A stretch of DNA of 64,000 nucleotides from Alisma plantago-aquatica (Eukaryota > Streptophyta > Magnoliopsida > Alismatales > Alismataceae): contig OY856409.1 of assembly GCA_963693085.1 (NCBI GenBank), positions 1,164,730,749-1,164,794,748 on the forward strand, given 5' to 3'. A program made the translations under genes and the position numbers. The notes under the pieces are model-generated. The model searched no databases. It had not been told where the DNA came from and saw only the letters and a list, made by a program, of their open reading frames with translations. Shown here one piece after another: positions 24,301 to 34,499 of the stretch; position 1 is the first letter of the stretch, and each line of letters starts with the position of its first letter.

Positions 24301-25845
24301 TTGAATTGGCAAAACATCAAAATCATATAGTTTTGTCTACCCAGAATATAATAAATATAATACATCAAAATCATACTCTGAAACTATTTTTATAGGATAG
24401 TACACTCGAAGAGCTTTCCATAGGTACCTTGTTTGATAAAATCCAAGCTCTCAATCCCAAGATATGAATTTTCAAAATTACCTCGGTTTGGATCAACCCC
24501 AGCCACTGATTTGGGATCCAAAGGGCCGAGATAGTGGCGCCCCTTCCCTTTTATTCCTCTCTTGGTCATAGATCTAACAGGGCTATCTGGCTAAGTGACG
24601 ATCCAGATCCATCTAAGGGTCTGCCCCGCCCTTCTCCCTTCTCCGCGCGATACAGGGATTGCGCTCCCCTGTTACGCCGTGAAAACAAGGCGCCGGTCGC
24701 GGAGCTGCTCTCCGGCCCGCCTTGCTCGTCCCTTGGCCATCGCAAGTCACGGCATGATCATGTTGGTCTCTCTGACTTGCTACTCACTCATCTATGTCCT
24801 TTGATCTCGCACAAGAGCCCATGAGAGGCACCTGATCCCCCTTTTTGTTGTCGTCGATTCCCCTATTTCTGGGCAAGAACAAGGCAGTGCTTGGAAGTCT
24901 TGGCGATCCCAGCTTGCTGCTCGGCCTCTGAGATGACATTAAGGATGCTCATCGATCTCCCTGTAGTGATTCAACCACCTCGTGGTCTGCGTTTAGGCAC
25001 TAAGAGGCAGTGGTGGATGAGTTATCTCAAAACCACCATCGTCTGTCTCTTCTTTCGGGTTTCTGACTTCTCGTTCTTTATTTGTTCTTATGTAAAACCC
25101 TAGTGAACTTCACCCTCACTTCCGATCCACTCATCCTAAGCCTTATAACATTGTATCCTTTCCTAATTTAGCACGAGATCCGGCCCGACTGGGATTCTGG
25201 ACGAATCCTTGTTCCGAAAGCATTTCATCTTGTCGGGCGTTCTTTCTTCCTTTTTTTCGCCTACCCTTCTCTGAACTGGAAATTTGGTTGTGAATCCATG
25301 GGTTCTTCCCTCGATTCCCTTGGTTTAATGCTAATAAGGGCATTAACACAACATATCGTTTCTAATTCCTTTTAAATTTTATATAGGCTACCCCTGGGAC
25401 CCATTGGTCGTATAATTGACCAACACTTCGTACAAATACTATCTACTTTCACATGACCTAAATCAACAAAATGAATCACTGAAACCATATCAACTCTTAT
25501 ACATGTCATTGACCATTAAGATCTTTTAATACATTGCACTAGGCCATCAACCTATTATAAAAGTGATATTAAGGCCTTTATCTCCATTTATTCAATATAA
25601 ACTTGTATCCAGCACATTTATTTACTTAAAACATTAATAATTATCACAACATGTTCATTAGTCACATCATTGATCATTCATTCATATTCATCCATACTCA
25701 ATTATTAATTTTGGCATATAAGACATCTTTTATGAACTCATTGCACATTAAACCATGGGTAGGTTTACTTTCTTTCTTAGTGAAATCTTACTAGGAAAAA
25801 CTACATTAAACTTTTTAAATTATCTATGAAATTTGGGATGTTACA
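21368..25845 (-). repeat. 5' LTR, 4478 bp
   Basis: It starts TGTAACACCCCGA and ends GGGATGTTACA on the plus strand. It aligns with 16175-20622 from end to end, differing by scattered substitutions and small indels, including a changed number of micro-hairpin units. Confidence 0.93.
22036..22236. repeat. micro-hairpin array (LTR copy 2)
   Basis: Counterpart of 16845-17016 with a different unit set. It has additional units GGTGCCGCAACACC and GGCAATAAATTCC, a changed stem GGCGTGTCTATGCC, and one unit lost near the start. Confidence 0.82.
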
Positions 25846-26553
25846 TATGACATCACCATTACCATTTAACTCAATATTTCTCCAAATTTATCATATCCAT
25901 TGTCATCTTGATTGCCATTAACATCTCATAATTGTATGCAACTTTAATGATATGATGGTTCCTAGAACATCAACTACACTTAATATATGAAAAGGTACGT
26001 CTATTGTTCTTATGAAATATTAAATTTGTCCATTAACAATGCAATTAATATAAGCCCAAGAGTACTATTCTAGCAAGCTAAAAGTGAGATAGCATATGTA
26101 GAACTAGAAATTGCATGAAATGGATGAAGGTATTGACATCTACAACATGAATATAGAAGTCACAGACATGATAAGCATAGATAACGATGATTTATTTTAT
26201 TTAAAAAAATATGTACAACACATGTTCTCATGTCATGATGTTATGTTAACAACACTCGGTCCTTTGACAAGCACAACTAAGTAAATACTTTGTTGTGTTT
26301 GCAGAATTCTCATGATTTCAAGTGCATGATCGAGTGAATAACGCAAAGATAAATGTTACATATGTAGTGAGATATGTGTATATATATGTATGTATATATG
26401 TGATAATGTTATAAATCATATCTTCATGTGTGCATGAACACTCAATTGCACTTCACATGACATGCACGTGAAATGCTCAATCTGTCTTTAAAAGTAATGT
26501 CGTACCAAAGGCTTGACTTTGTTATGTGTTTATCATATGACGTTGATTGAAAC

Positions 26554-26582
26554 ACACGTGCTTAGCACGTGTATCTTGCTAG
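26554..26582 (+). other. Helitron 3' terminus: hairpin and CTAG
   Basis: An 8-bp perfect stem with a 3-base loop (ACACGTGC TTA GCACGTGT), a six-base gap, then CTAG and a following T. This is the canonical 3' end that terminates rolling-circle transfer. Upstream sequence from 25846 continues the Helitron 3' untranslated region. Confidence 0.85.
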
Positions 26583-27107
26583 TAAATATTAAAGACAAAA
26601 TGACACTAGTGGTTGTCCTCTGGTCATCTTGTGGTCACGACCGCTTTAGCAATTAGCACTAACAGCAAATAAAGTATAGTAGCGTTCAATTTGTTCATTG
26701 AACCTTTTTTAAGGTTTTTAGGAGCAAGATATAAGTAGATGTTGCTATAACGAGCCAAGAGCTTCTTCAACATACATATTTAATGACAAAAAGACAGCAG
26801 TCAACCTCACGCTTCAGAAGTGTAAAAAAGACAACCAAATACTCAAGACATGATACAACCAACCATCTAGTTATATTTACTATCTCGTGAATTACACAGG
26901 TATTCCAAATCATTCTGATGTTACGTCCGTGCAGCAACATATAGCACAGAAGGCCAATAATATAAATACACGAAAGTCTAGTTTCACATAGCGAACCACC
27001 ACTGCTTGCAACCTCCCAATCTCAATTCATTTGACAAGGGTTAAACCATATACATCACAACGTTCCCCCAATACAACAAAATATAGGTCAAAAAGATAAA
27101 TAAAGGA
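26583..27107. other. non-coding, probably downstream flank of the kinase-subunit gene
   Basis: No open frame or element recognised. The part next to 27155 would be the 3' untranslated region of the minus-strand gene. Confidence 0.4.
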
Positions 27108-27154
27108 TCAAATGGTCCCTTGGAAGAAGAGATGCTCACTCCACACGGATTTAT

Positions 27155-27472
27155 TCAAATGCCTCTTCTGTGGATGGGCTTGTAAAGGACAACCGTAACA
27201 TACTTGGATCGAAAGCGATGAGTAATCCCTAGAGCCACAACAGATCTTGGGGCCTCCCGGTTTTCTATATAGAGGTGGTTGAGGATTACGTTTTGTGGCA
27301 GTGGCAGGGTGCTTGAGCAATCCTGGCTTGCTGTGTAATTCAGGGTTGTGTGCTGCAAGTGTGGCGGCACGGCAGGGGGATCCCTGGCCTCATCGTCACT
27401 TCCAGGGACGGGGTTGTTGTAGCTGGAATCTGGTGACCTTGGGATTTCAAATCCCACGATGTTGATTTCTTC
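27155..27472 (-). CDS. SnRK1 (SNF1-related kinase) beta subunit, last coding exon
   Basis: The 105 codons plus stop match the C-terminal ASC domain of plant AMPK/SnRK1 beta subunits. The region SPDSSYNNPVPGSDDE is followed by PPAVPPHLQHT, then LPLPQNVILNHLYIENRE and finally VVALGITHRFRSKYVTVVLYKP, the hallmark block that binds the alpha and gamma subunits. The exon start follows a 3' splice site (minus strand ATATTGCAG then GAAGAAATC) in phase 0. The protein is a scaffold of the energy-sensing kinase in cytosol and nucleus. The exon has no stop or frameshift. The glycogen-binding domain and N-terminal exons were not found on this strand nearby, so the gene is partial, has very long introns, or is an exon remnant. 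The C-terminus HRRGI has one residue more than I would expect. Confidence 0.87.
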   Translation of the reverse strand, partial: EEINIVGFEIPRSPDSSYNNPVPGSDDEARDPPAVPPHLQHTTLNYTASQDCSSTLPLPQNVILNHLYIENREAPRSVVALGITHRFRSKYVTVVLYKPIHRRGI

Positions 27473-27584
27473 CTGCAATATTTTTTTGCACACTCAATGC
27501 AAGAGATGTTGAGGTAATATCATGACAATATATATCTTACATACGTGATCTTCCCGGCAATGTTGTCTGTCCATGATGCAAAGC

Positions 27585-27745
27585 AGTGTAGAATCACCAA
27601 AAGTGCAACTTTATAGTTCTCTAAAACAAAGAAAAACAAGCCTTGCTGTAAACAATGCTAAAATAGTGTAGAATCACCAAAAGTGCAACTTTATAGTTAT
27701 ATCTAAAACAAAGAAAAAAAAGCCTTGCTGTAAACAATGCTAAAA
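27585..27745. repeat. 80-bp tandem duplication
   Basis: The segment starting AGTGTAGAATCACCAAAAG is repeated at 27585 and 27665 with only a few differences. It lies in the presumed intron upstream of the SnRK1-beta exon. Confidence 0.9.
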
Positions 27746-28224
27746 TATAATCACCAATGGTTGAGTTTGTAAAGAGCAGTTTGCAAAAGCAGTGACAAAA
27801 ATAAATGCTAATTCGTACCAGAACGGATACTGAAGTAAACTGTCAATTTAGTCAGATATATATACATGGATAAAGCCAAACGACATGGCTACCAATAATG
27901 TTCATGAAAAATAAATGTATTAAATTTTAACAGAAACGTCCTCAAAATGGCTATAAATAAATCGGCAGTCGCAATGAATAATAGGAGCAGACATGGTATA
28001 ATAGACTTTTAACTGTGTAATCTTGATATAAATCACCTGCTGATTAACAGCCAATATTTGAAGAGAACGACAAAGGGGATACTAGACCATCTTCTAACAC
28101 AAAAGCAGCAGACCAAGTGACCAACTTGTCACACAAGTTGACTGTTAACCGTAATAAAATTTTCTGGAATTTCTAAATGGAGTGAAACAGAAACACTTCA
28201 AAACATGACATAGCTGATCCAGCT
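27746..28224. other. presumed intron sequence, nothing recognised
   Basis: AT-rich, with no open frame of note. Confidence 0.35.
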
Positions 28225-28610
28225 AATGAATGTGGTCACAGTTATTCTGCCTTTCAATCCTACAAATTGCGCCGATGCTTGAGTGATTCAGTGGCGAGCC
28301 ATGGAAACTAATCTCACTATGACTTCCTACCACATCAATGAATGTGGTCATAATTATTCTGCCTTTATGTCACCCGAACCTTTCCGTGCTAGACATTTTT
28401 CCAATGCTCATCTGATATCAGTAGCAAATCTTGAAAACTAATCTCACTATGACTTCCTACCACATCAATGAATGTGGTCATAATTATTCTGCCTTTACGT
28501 CACCCGAACCTTTCCGGGCTAGACATTTTTCCAATGCTTATCTGATATCAGTAGCAAATCTTGAAAAATAATCTCACTATGACTTCTTACCACATCAAGA
28601 TGATGTGCCC
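28225..28610. repeat. 130-bp tandem repeat, about three units
   Basis: ATCTCACTATGACTTCYTACC recurs at 28311, 28441 and 28571, exactly 130 bp apart, with GTGGTCATAATTATTCTGCC in between. A more divergent partial unit precedes at 28225. The second and third units are nearly identical. Confidence 0.92.
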
Positions 28611-29529
28611 CAATTACCTTTTCTTGCTTCCACTACAATTTTCCCTATCCTCCAGCTGCGCATCTCAATGAAAAGCAGTTTGTGACCACCCCACGCACCC
28701 TGGGTAAATAAATTATTGTATATATTAGTAATAATTGGGATTCTACCCTTTGTTAATTTACCCTGCAGCCGCAGTGGTTTAACTTTCATTGTGGCAAACC
28801 AATCAGGTATCAAGCTTTGGTTCTTGTGAATTGGCATTCTAGTTTCTGAAGTCTTTAACAAAGCCCTCCAGTTTTTCATAATTCATGGCACCACCTATGG
28901 TCAGACGTAAAGCACATTCCGTGTAGCCCTTCACAGGCTTACACAGAATCCAACCTGCTCATATCTACAAAATCCTACTATTGTTCGTCAAACATTTCCA
29001 ACGAACCCCTACAATCAATGATGTCATATCAAAAATGAATTAGTGGGACAGACCTTTCAAGTATTTACTCAGTACTTGTGGTTACCCATAAGTTTCGAAA
29101 TATTTTCAAACTTAATACAAGAAACCAGTTTGGTATTACTAATTTACCATCAATTTAATTCCTTCTGAAGTTAAAAAATCAAATATAAGGACTCTTTTGA
29201 GAAAAATGCCTAATTCATGTATTCACCTTGTCTTCACATTTTTCTTCATAGTTCGAGCAAAATCAAAAATAAACTATAATTCTAATTTAGGCATGGGCCA
29301 CGTGGCAAAGAAAAGCTCTTGAAGGTACTCAAAAATCATTGTAGAGATTTCTCATATTATATTAAACAATCTCAAATTTCCAGAATTTTTTTTCCAGAAT
29401 TTCTCTATATCACCTATGTCAATAGATATTTATAGCCATTGTTGTGTACTGACATTCTGCAATCATAAACTCTATACATTATTTTAGAAGTTGAAATAAT
29501 TGTCTTGTTTGATTGGCCTTGTTTGATTG
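28611..29529. other. no gene recognised
   Basis: A 94-codon minus frame (28595-28879) exists but resembles nothing I know. The rest is AT-rich and closed. Confidence 0.35.
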
Positions 29530-29738
29530 ACATACAAAGCAATGTTGTTGAGTCAAGCACAATTAATAGAAGACGAGGAAGACCTAAATCAACATGGGAA
29601 GAGCCTATAAAGAGAGATTTTGAATCTCTACATCTCGACCAAAATATGACCCATGATAGAGCTGAATGGAAACAAAAGATCCATATAGCCGACCCCAACA
29701 TAGTTGGAACTGAGGCTTAGATGATGATGATGATGATT
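29530..29738 (+). mobile_element. 5'-truncated LINE (RTE-like), 3' tail only
   Basis: It encodes the C-terminal end of the LINE reverse transcriptase protein: RRRGRPKSTWEEPIKRDF, then MTHDRAEWKQKIHIADPN. It ends in a GAT repeat tail. It is the same family as the longer copy at 43618-46485, which ends with the same residues and the same type of tail. A short TTTGATT repeat on both sides may be the target duplication. Confidence 0.88.
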
Positions 29739-29856
29739 TGATTAATCTTAATAAAAGGGAGACACTCTACTTGTTGAACTTAACCAATCTGTATTTTCAT
29801 GTCACCTTACAACAGTGTTTTTCTTTGTCATCCAAACCTGAAGGTGGCAGATAATT

Positions 29857-30384
29857 GTCATGCACGCAAACACAAGGATTTACATATTCAATGGACTGTG
29901 GGCATGATTCCTACTGTACCCCGGAACAGGCTCATACATTGAGGTACACCACCTCCTCCCTTAATGATCTGACCCTAGCTCCATCCCTGACTCCCCCCCC
30001 CCCTTTAATGCTCAGTTGGCGGACATTTAAAATTGGCATCCAAGTGAAGCAATGGCGACAAGGCAAGCCCAGTGATGTAGGCGCTTAAGACCAACTTATT
30101 AGACATGCACGCAAACACAAGGACTTACATATTCAATGAATTGTAGGCATAATTCCTACTGTACTCCTGAGCAGGCTCACACATAGAGATACACCACCTC
30201 CTCCCTCAATGATCTGGCCCTAGCTCCGTCCCTAACCCTTCCCCCTTTGTTAATGCTCAAGTTGGTTGCCATTGACAAATTCAGCATGGAAGGAGCATGC
30301 AAACATTTGGAATGGCATCCAAGTAAAGTGGTGGCGACAAGGAGCACAAAAAGAGGAAGAAAGCCCACTGATGTAGGACGATCC
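29857..30384. repeat. diverged tandem duplication, units about 240 and 280 bp
   Basis: CATGCACGCAAACACAAGGA followed by a YTTACATATTCAATG-type block opens unit 1 (29857) and unit 2 (30103). Both units run through CACCTCCTCCCT and end near GATGTAGG. Unit 2 carries extra sequence. Confidence 0.85.
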
Positions 30385-30541
30385 TAGCCATTGGTGTCAT
30401 TGTTTGAGTAGCAAATATCATGTTCTATTAGTTCCTATGCGTTTTAGGTATTATCTGATATTTTTACAATTTGGTGTTTGTAATGCATGTGGTTTAGTCC
30501 CACATTGGCAGTCTGTCTAATAAGTTGGTCTTAAACACCTA
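30078..30541. repeat. 464-bp segment bounded by 28-bp inverted repeats
   Basis: The left end starts TAGGCGCTTAAGACC and runs to 30105. The right end (30514-30541) is its reverse complement with two mismatches, and the inner 21 bp are perfect. ATGTA occurs at both borders. It could be a MITE-like insertion, but it overlaps unit 2 of the tandem duplication. Confidence 0.5.
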
Positions 30542-31430
30542 TGTATAGGTTTTGTAAGTCTCTTTAAAGGGTAGATTGGATGGTTGAAATATTTGCATGA
30601 AATTATAATTTCTTTAATTAGAAATATCAAATTAGTTTAGATTTTAATCATTAGGTTTCATATTATTTCATATCAGAGCCTAACCCTAAATTAGTAGGAT
30701 TAGGTCTTCTCCTTTCTCCGCCGCTAGGAAGGGAGTAGAACAGCGGCCAACCGCACCACCAATTCCGCTAACCCCTACCTTCTCACTTCCGCTAACACCA
30801 CCACCACTTCTGCCAACCCCTACTCTTTGGCCAACCCCACTTTGACTGCAGTGTCCCTTGCTCTCCATGCTTCCTCTCTCTCCCTCCCTATAACCACGAC
30901 ATGCTTCCCTGTTCCTTCCGCCTACCCCCGCTCTTGCATACCCCACCCCTCCCCACACACACACCTACCCATCCACACAAACTCAAGACACCTAGCCTTC
31001 CCAACTTCGCCCGACCCCTGCTTCATGCCCCTTCATGTAACCCTTGCACCTACTCATGCATCCACCTACCACCATCCCCACCAACAACACACCACACAAC
31101 CAAGTAGGCCGCAAGTCTCAGCTTCCCCCACCCCACGTGTAACACGAGCTTGATCCCCTTCTCTGTAGCTCTGCCCAACCCCATTCTTCCATTTCATGTC
31201 CACCTTTCCTCTCTACCACGAGTTCTTCCCATGGCGCCGTCTAGGCAGACCATCACCTAGAGCAGCCCCTGTGAGGGGCGTTGCAACTTGCAGCAACCCA
31301 GTGAAGGCTTCCGCCAATAATATCACCTCGCACCGCAACAGACACATGGAGGAAACAAAACTACAGCCGGCCGATGCAGCAAGGCCCACCGCCGTCAGCA
31401 ACTACAAGATCGGCTAGGCCTGCCATTACC
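30390..31430 (+). mobile_element. probable 5' end of a copia element: LTR end, primer site, GC-rich leader
   Basis: At 30670 the sequence reads TATCAGAGCC, part of the initiator-tRNA primer site, preceded by AT-rich LTR-like DNA. The following 700 bp are C-rich (runs of CCACC and CCCC). The 5' leader of the copia element at 46670-51952 behind its own primer site (50900-51770 on the minus strand) has the same character. No gag or pol follows and no partner LTR was found. Confidence 0.45.
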
Positions 31431-31439
31431 AAGGTTGAC

Positions 31440-32269
31440 CTGGACCTGCAGACCACCACTCCACCATTCTCCTCATCATGCATCCTTCGTTAACTTGTGC
31501 CCTATAAAGCATGAATTCAGATACAGGTATGGTTACAAATACAGATAAGGGTACAGGATAAGATGATTTTTTTAAATATGGGATATGGGCACGACATGTA
31601 TACGGCATATTTTAGTATTTATTTATAAACTTAACTTAGGAAACCAGTATATATATACATAAAAATGAAAATGAAAATGAAAAGAATTTAATTTCATTCA
31701 AGATGTAACTAAATTTGATCGAGGGATTATTAAAACTCAAACTGAGTTTATAGGTATATTGCCACAATTTATCAGCACTCAAATCGATCAAGATCTTCAT
31801 CCAGTTTGAAATTATATTTAAGAGCCACAGTCTACTGTACACTTAGACACTGAAAGTGGACATTATATCAAGAACATTTCCACTAGAAGTATTTCAAAAT
31901 CTATATATACAAGTGTATGCAAACCAAAGAGTAAGACAAATTAATAGAACAGATGGTAAAAAAATATATGGATGAGGAGAAAAGATGTTGAGGATGCGAT
32001 GCTTACCTTTATAGGAGATGAAATGGATATAGTCCAGATCCGGAATAAACATGAAAGGATGTAGTCACCAGAACAAGAGGTATGTTAACCAACAGTATCA
32101 AATTGAAGCTTTTCAAAGAATATGCAGGACATTAATGTGCATAAGCGTGCACCTTGGCAAGGGAAATCCGTGATTAGGCAAGGAAAATCGTCTGAAAAGA
32201 CGAATCCCAAAAATGAAGGAGGTAGAAACAATAAAGAGAAGACGATGGCTTTTAGCAAGGGTTGATCCC
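31440..32269. other. no gene recognised
   Basis: AT-rich, without element signatures that I can identify. Confidence 0.35.
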
Positions 32270-32665
32270 AAGGGAATGTTGCGTCGGAGTACCATGACTA
32301 TAAAATCCTTATACAAACCAGACTTCTTGTTTCCAAAATCTACCTCAATGATTACCTTGACTGCCCAAGATGTTATGGAACCGTGTAAGTAGTTGAATAG
32401 CGATCTCCTCTTCATGTGTCTTCCTCGACATCTTTGGAGTACTATATCTACCCCGAACATATGCATTATTCTCAAGGGGATGTTGCGCCGCAATAACATC
32501 ACTATAATCCTTATACAACCCAGACTTCTTCTTTCAAGAATCTACGTCAATGATTACCTCAACTGCCCAAGATGTTATGGAGCCTTGTATGTAGTTGATT
32601 TGTGATCTCCTCTTCATGTGTCTTCCTCAACATCTTTGGAATAATATATCTACCCCGCACGTATG
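32270..32665. repeat. 204-bp tandem duplication
   Basis: AAGGGAATGTTGCG at 32270 and AAGGGGATGTTGCG at 32474 open two copies. Both contain GCCCAAGATGTTATGGA and CATGTGTCTTCCTC. The copies differ at roughly one base in ten by eye. Confidence 0.88.
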
Positions 32666-32927
32666 GACAAAATATATAAATGCCGCGGGGACTACACCCC
32701 CCACCAAAACCAACACAGCATTAGCTTCCTTGCGTGGAGCATGCACTCTGCTCTACTCAACCCGGAGGGGGCCATTTTGCCATTGTTTCCCCTGCAAAAT
32801 ATCCTCTGACAAATGAATGTCAAGCTCCAAAAGCATGTGGCTTTGGTTACAATTCCAGAGCTTGGTGTTTTGCAACCTTATTCAGAATATAACTACTAAG
32901 GAATCTTCTTTTACAATTGTGCAAGAG

Positions 32928-33118
32928 TGAGTAATTGTTATTAGTTTTCATTAAGGGGTTGGCTCTCTTATATATAAGGAGTCCAGAGATGCATGGGTAC
33001 ACTTAAGCGAGTAAATGGACCTCAATTAAGTGCAGTAATAAAAAACAGTATAAAGACAACGGGCCTAAGGCCACTTACCCAACAACCACTTATATTAACA
33101 CTCTCCCTCAAGCTTGAT
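32928..33118 (-). mobile_element. isolated copia 3' LTR with polypurine tract
   Basis: A 173-bp unit, TGAGTAATTG to TATTAACA (32928-33100), is followed by CTCTCCCTCAAGCTTGA. On the minus strand this reads as a purine tract, TTGAGGGAGAG, directly before the LTR start TGTTAATATAAG. Size and layout match the copia LTRs at 46670 and 51785. The partner LTR and coding region are not visible to the right. Confidence 0.65.
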
Positions 33119-34490
33119 AGTAGACATTGTGCAGTCACAGCTTGACACCCATATGTTGTCGCGAAATTCGACTAAGTATATAGCTAATAACTTAACCAAC
33201 TAACAAACATAAAATAAAGCACAAAACTATGAAACATACAGCTAAGTCCCTAAATTGTCTGGTAATCACAACAGAAGATTTAAAACACTCGTTAATGCAA
33301 AACTTGTGATTAGTTATGTAGTTAACAATTTTATCAACTAAAAAATATAAATAAAGCATACAACTCTAGAACATACAAATAAGTATGTAGAACATCAACT
33401 TGATCCCAAAAAGAGCTAAATCAACTTAAACTGAATGAAACCCCACTAATTTAAATTGATTAATTCATGCCCTCATGGGGGCCGCAACTCCACATGATAG
33501 GTTGGATCTACATGTTATCCTACATCACCATATATATTCTGACAAAGTGGAATAATTTTTCCATCACTCCTTAACATTCGAATGATGGGGTTGAGTCATT
33601 AGAACACGAGCCACCAACCACATATCTTGAAGCCCAGTTTTACGCCAAATCTTAGCTTAGTTCGAAAGCATAGAGAACGGAGAAACATTAAGTGTCAATA
33701 AGTTTGTCTGCAACGTGACCATCCTTATAAGTGGACTATAGCCACTGTTCTCATAATCGAACCAAACAAGCCGATCCAACTGGTTGAACCAGGAATATGC
33801 CACTGTAGCAGTTTAGTTTGGTGATAGATCAAAAATGTTGCATGATCAGCAAAAAGATCGGTCAACTAGTCTAGTTTTTGTCCAACCCACCGATCAACAC
33901 CCATGCATGCAATGTCGGGTTCAAAGGGGGGAAGACCAAACCGGCCCAATTAGCCCCCTAATGCCCTAACATTTCTCCCCTACTGTTGCAACCTTCTTGA
34001 GCCCTAGAGGTTCCACTGATGAAGCCAGCAGCTTCTGTAATGCTCATACCCCTAACCCAAGGGTGTTGTAGAGTTTTATGAATGACGAATGGTCCCACTA
34101 TACTACATTGGCCTCGGTTGTGTTGTTTGTCCTCAATCATGCACAATAGGGGGGAACTTCCCGACAGTATTGCAACCCCGCTACTTCGGGCCTAGAACAC
34201 TTAACTACTGAGTTGTTATTGATGGCTCCCTTAAAAGGAGGAGCACCTTGTTGATACGGGTGGTGTAATCATTCTTTTTAGGATCATTTTATCATAGGCC
34301 ATATATCCCAAGACGTTATAATCCCCCACACTTAGACTCTTGACATCCTCATCAAGACTCAACTATATGACCTCATAATCTCTTCCCCATTTCAGTGCAA
34401 ACCCGGAATAGTCCATGTACACCCATATCTCATTCACAGCTTAAGTGCAAGGGTGCATCCATCTCGCCTTAGTGGGTAGCCCTTTTGGGT
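33119..34490. other. no gene recognised; possible decayed element interior
   Basis: Short frames only. It contains no motif that I can tie to a retroelement domain. Confidence 0.35.
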
Positions 34491-34499
34491 CTTTCCTAA

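Larger units (their letters stand above)
16175..25845 (-). mobile_element. LTR retrotransposon with giant LTRs and almost no interior
   Basis: Two direct repeats of 4448 bp (16175-20622) and 4478 bp (21368-25845) flank only 745 bp. TSD TATGA is at 16170-16174 and 25846-25850. The primer-binding site complementary to initiator tRNA-Met (minus strand TGGTATCAGAGC) is at 21353-21364 beside the right LTR. The polypurine region beside the left LTR reads AAGGTGGGTAGAAT on the minus strand, preceded by CGAGGACGAAATTTATTT. That context is typical of Ty3/gypsy chromoviruses of the Del/Tekay group. The interior has no gag or pol, so it must have moved with proteins from another element. Confidence 0.92.
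9001..26582 (+). mobile_element. Helitron (rolling-circle transposon), decayed, interrupted
   Basis: Plus-strand relics of a RepHel protein (HUH-type Rep nuclease fused to a PIF1-type helicase) run from 9039 to about 16135. A typical Helitron 3' end occurs much further on: an 8-bp stem hairpin ACACGTGC-TTA-GCACGTGT at 26554-26572, six bases, then CTAG at 26579-26582 followed by T. The 9.67-kb LTR element at 16175-25845 sits between the helicase gene and this end with a clean TSD, so removing it joins the two. The 5' terminus is not identified; the start given is where the coding unit begins. Confidence 0.8.

Noticed and set aside
19311..24824. Plus frames of 96 and 69 codons kept in both giant LTRs (19311-19601 and 24534-24824)
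   Set aside because: They lie in the GC-rich LTR block, antisense to the element. Their persistence is explained by LTR duplication.
28595..28879. 94-codon minus-strand frame upstream of the SnRK1-beta exon
   Set aside because: I tested it as a missing beta-subunit exon. It shows no carbohydrate-binding motif and no matching splice phase.
30686..31153. GC-rich frames on both strands near 31 kb
   Set aside because: Low-complexity Pro/Thr/His or Gly-rich sequence in what looks like a copia leader after a primer-site remnant.
32113..32502. 129-codon minus-strand frame
   Set aside because: It runs across a 204-bp tandem duplication and repeats part of itself (the LRRNIPL segment). It matches nothing I know.
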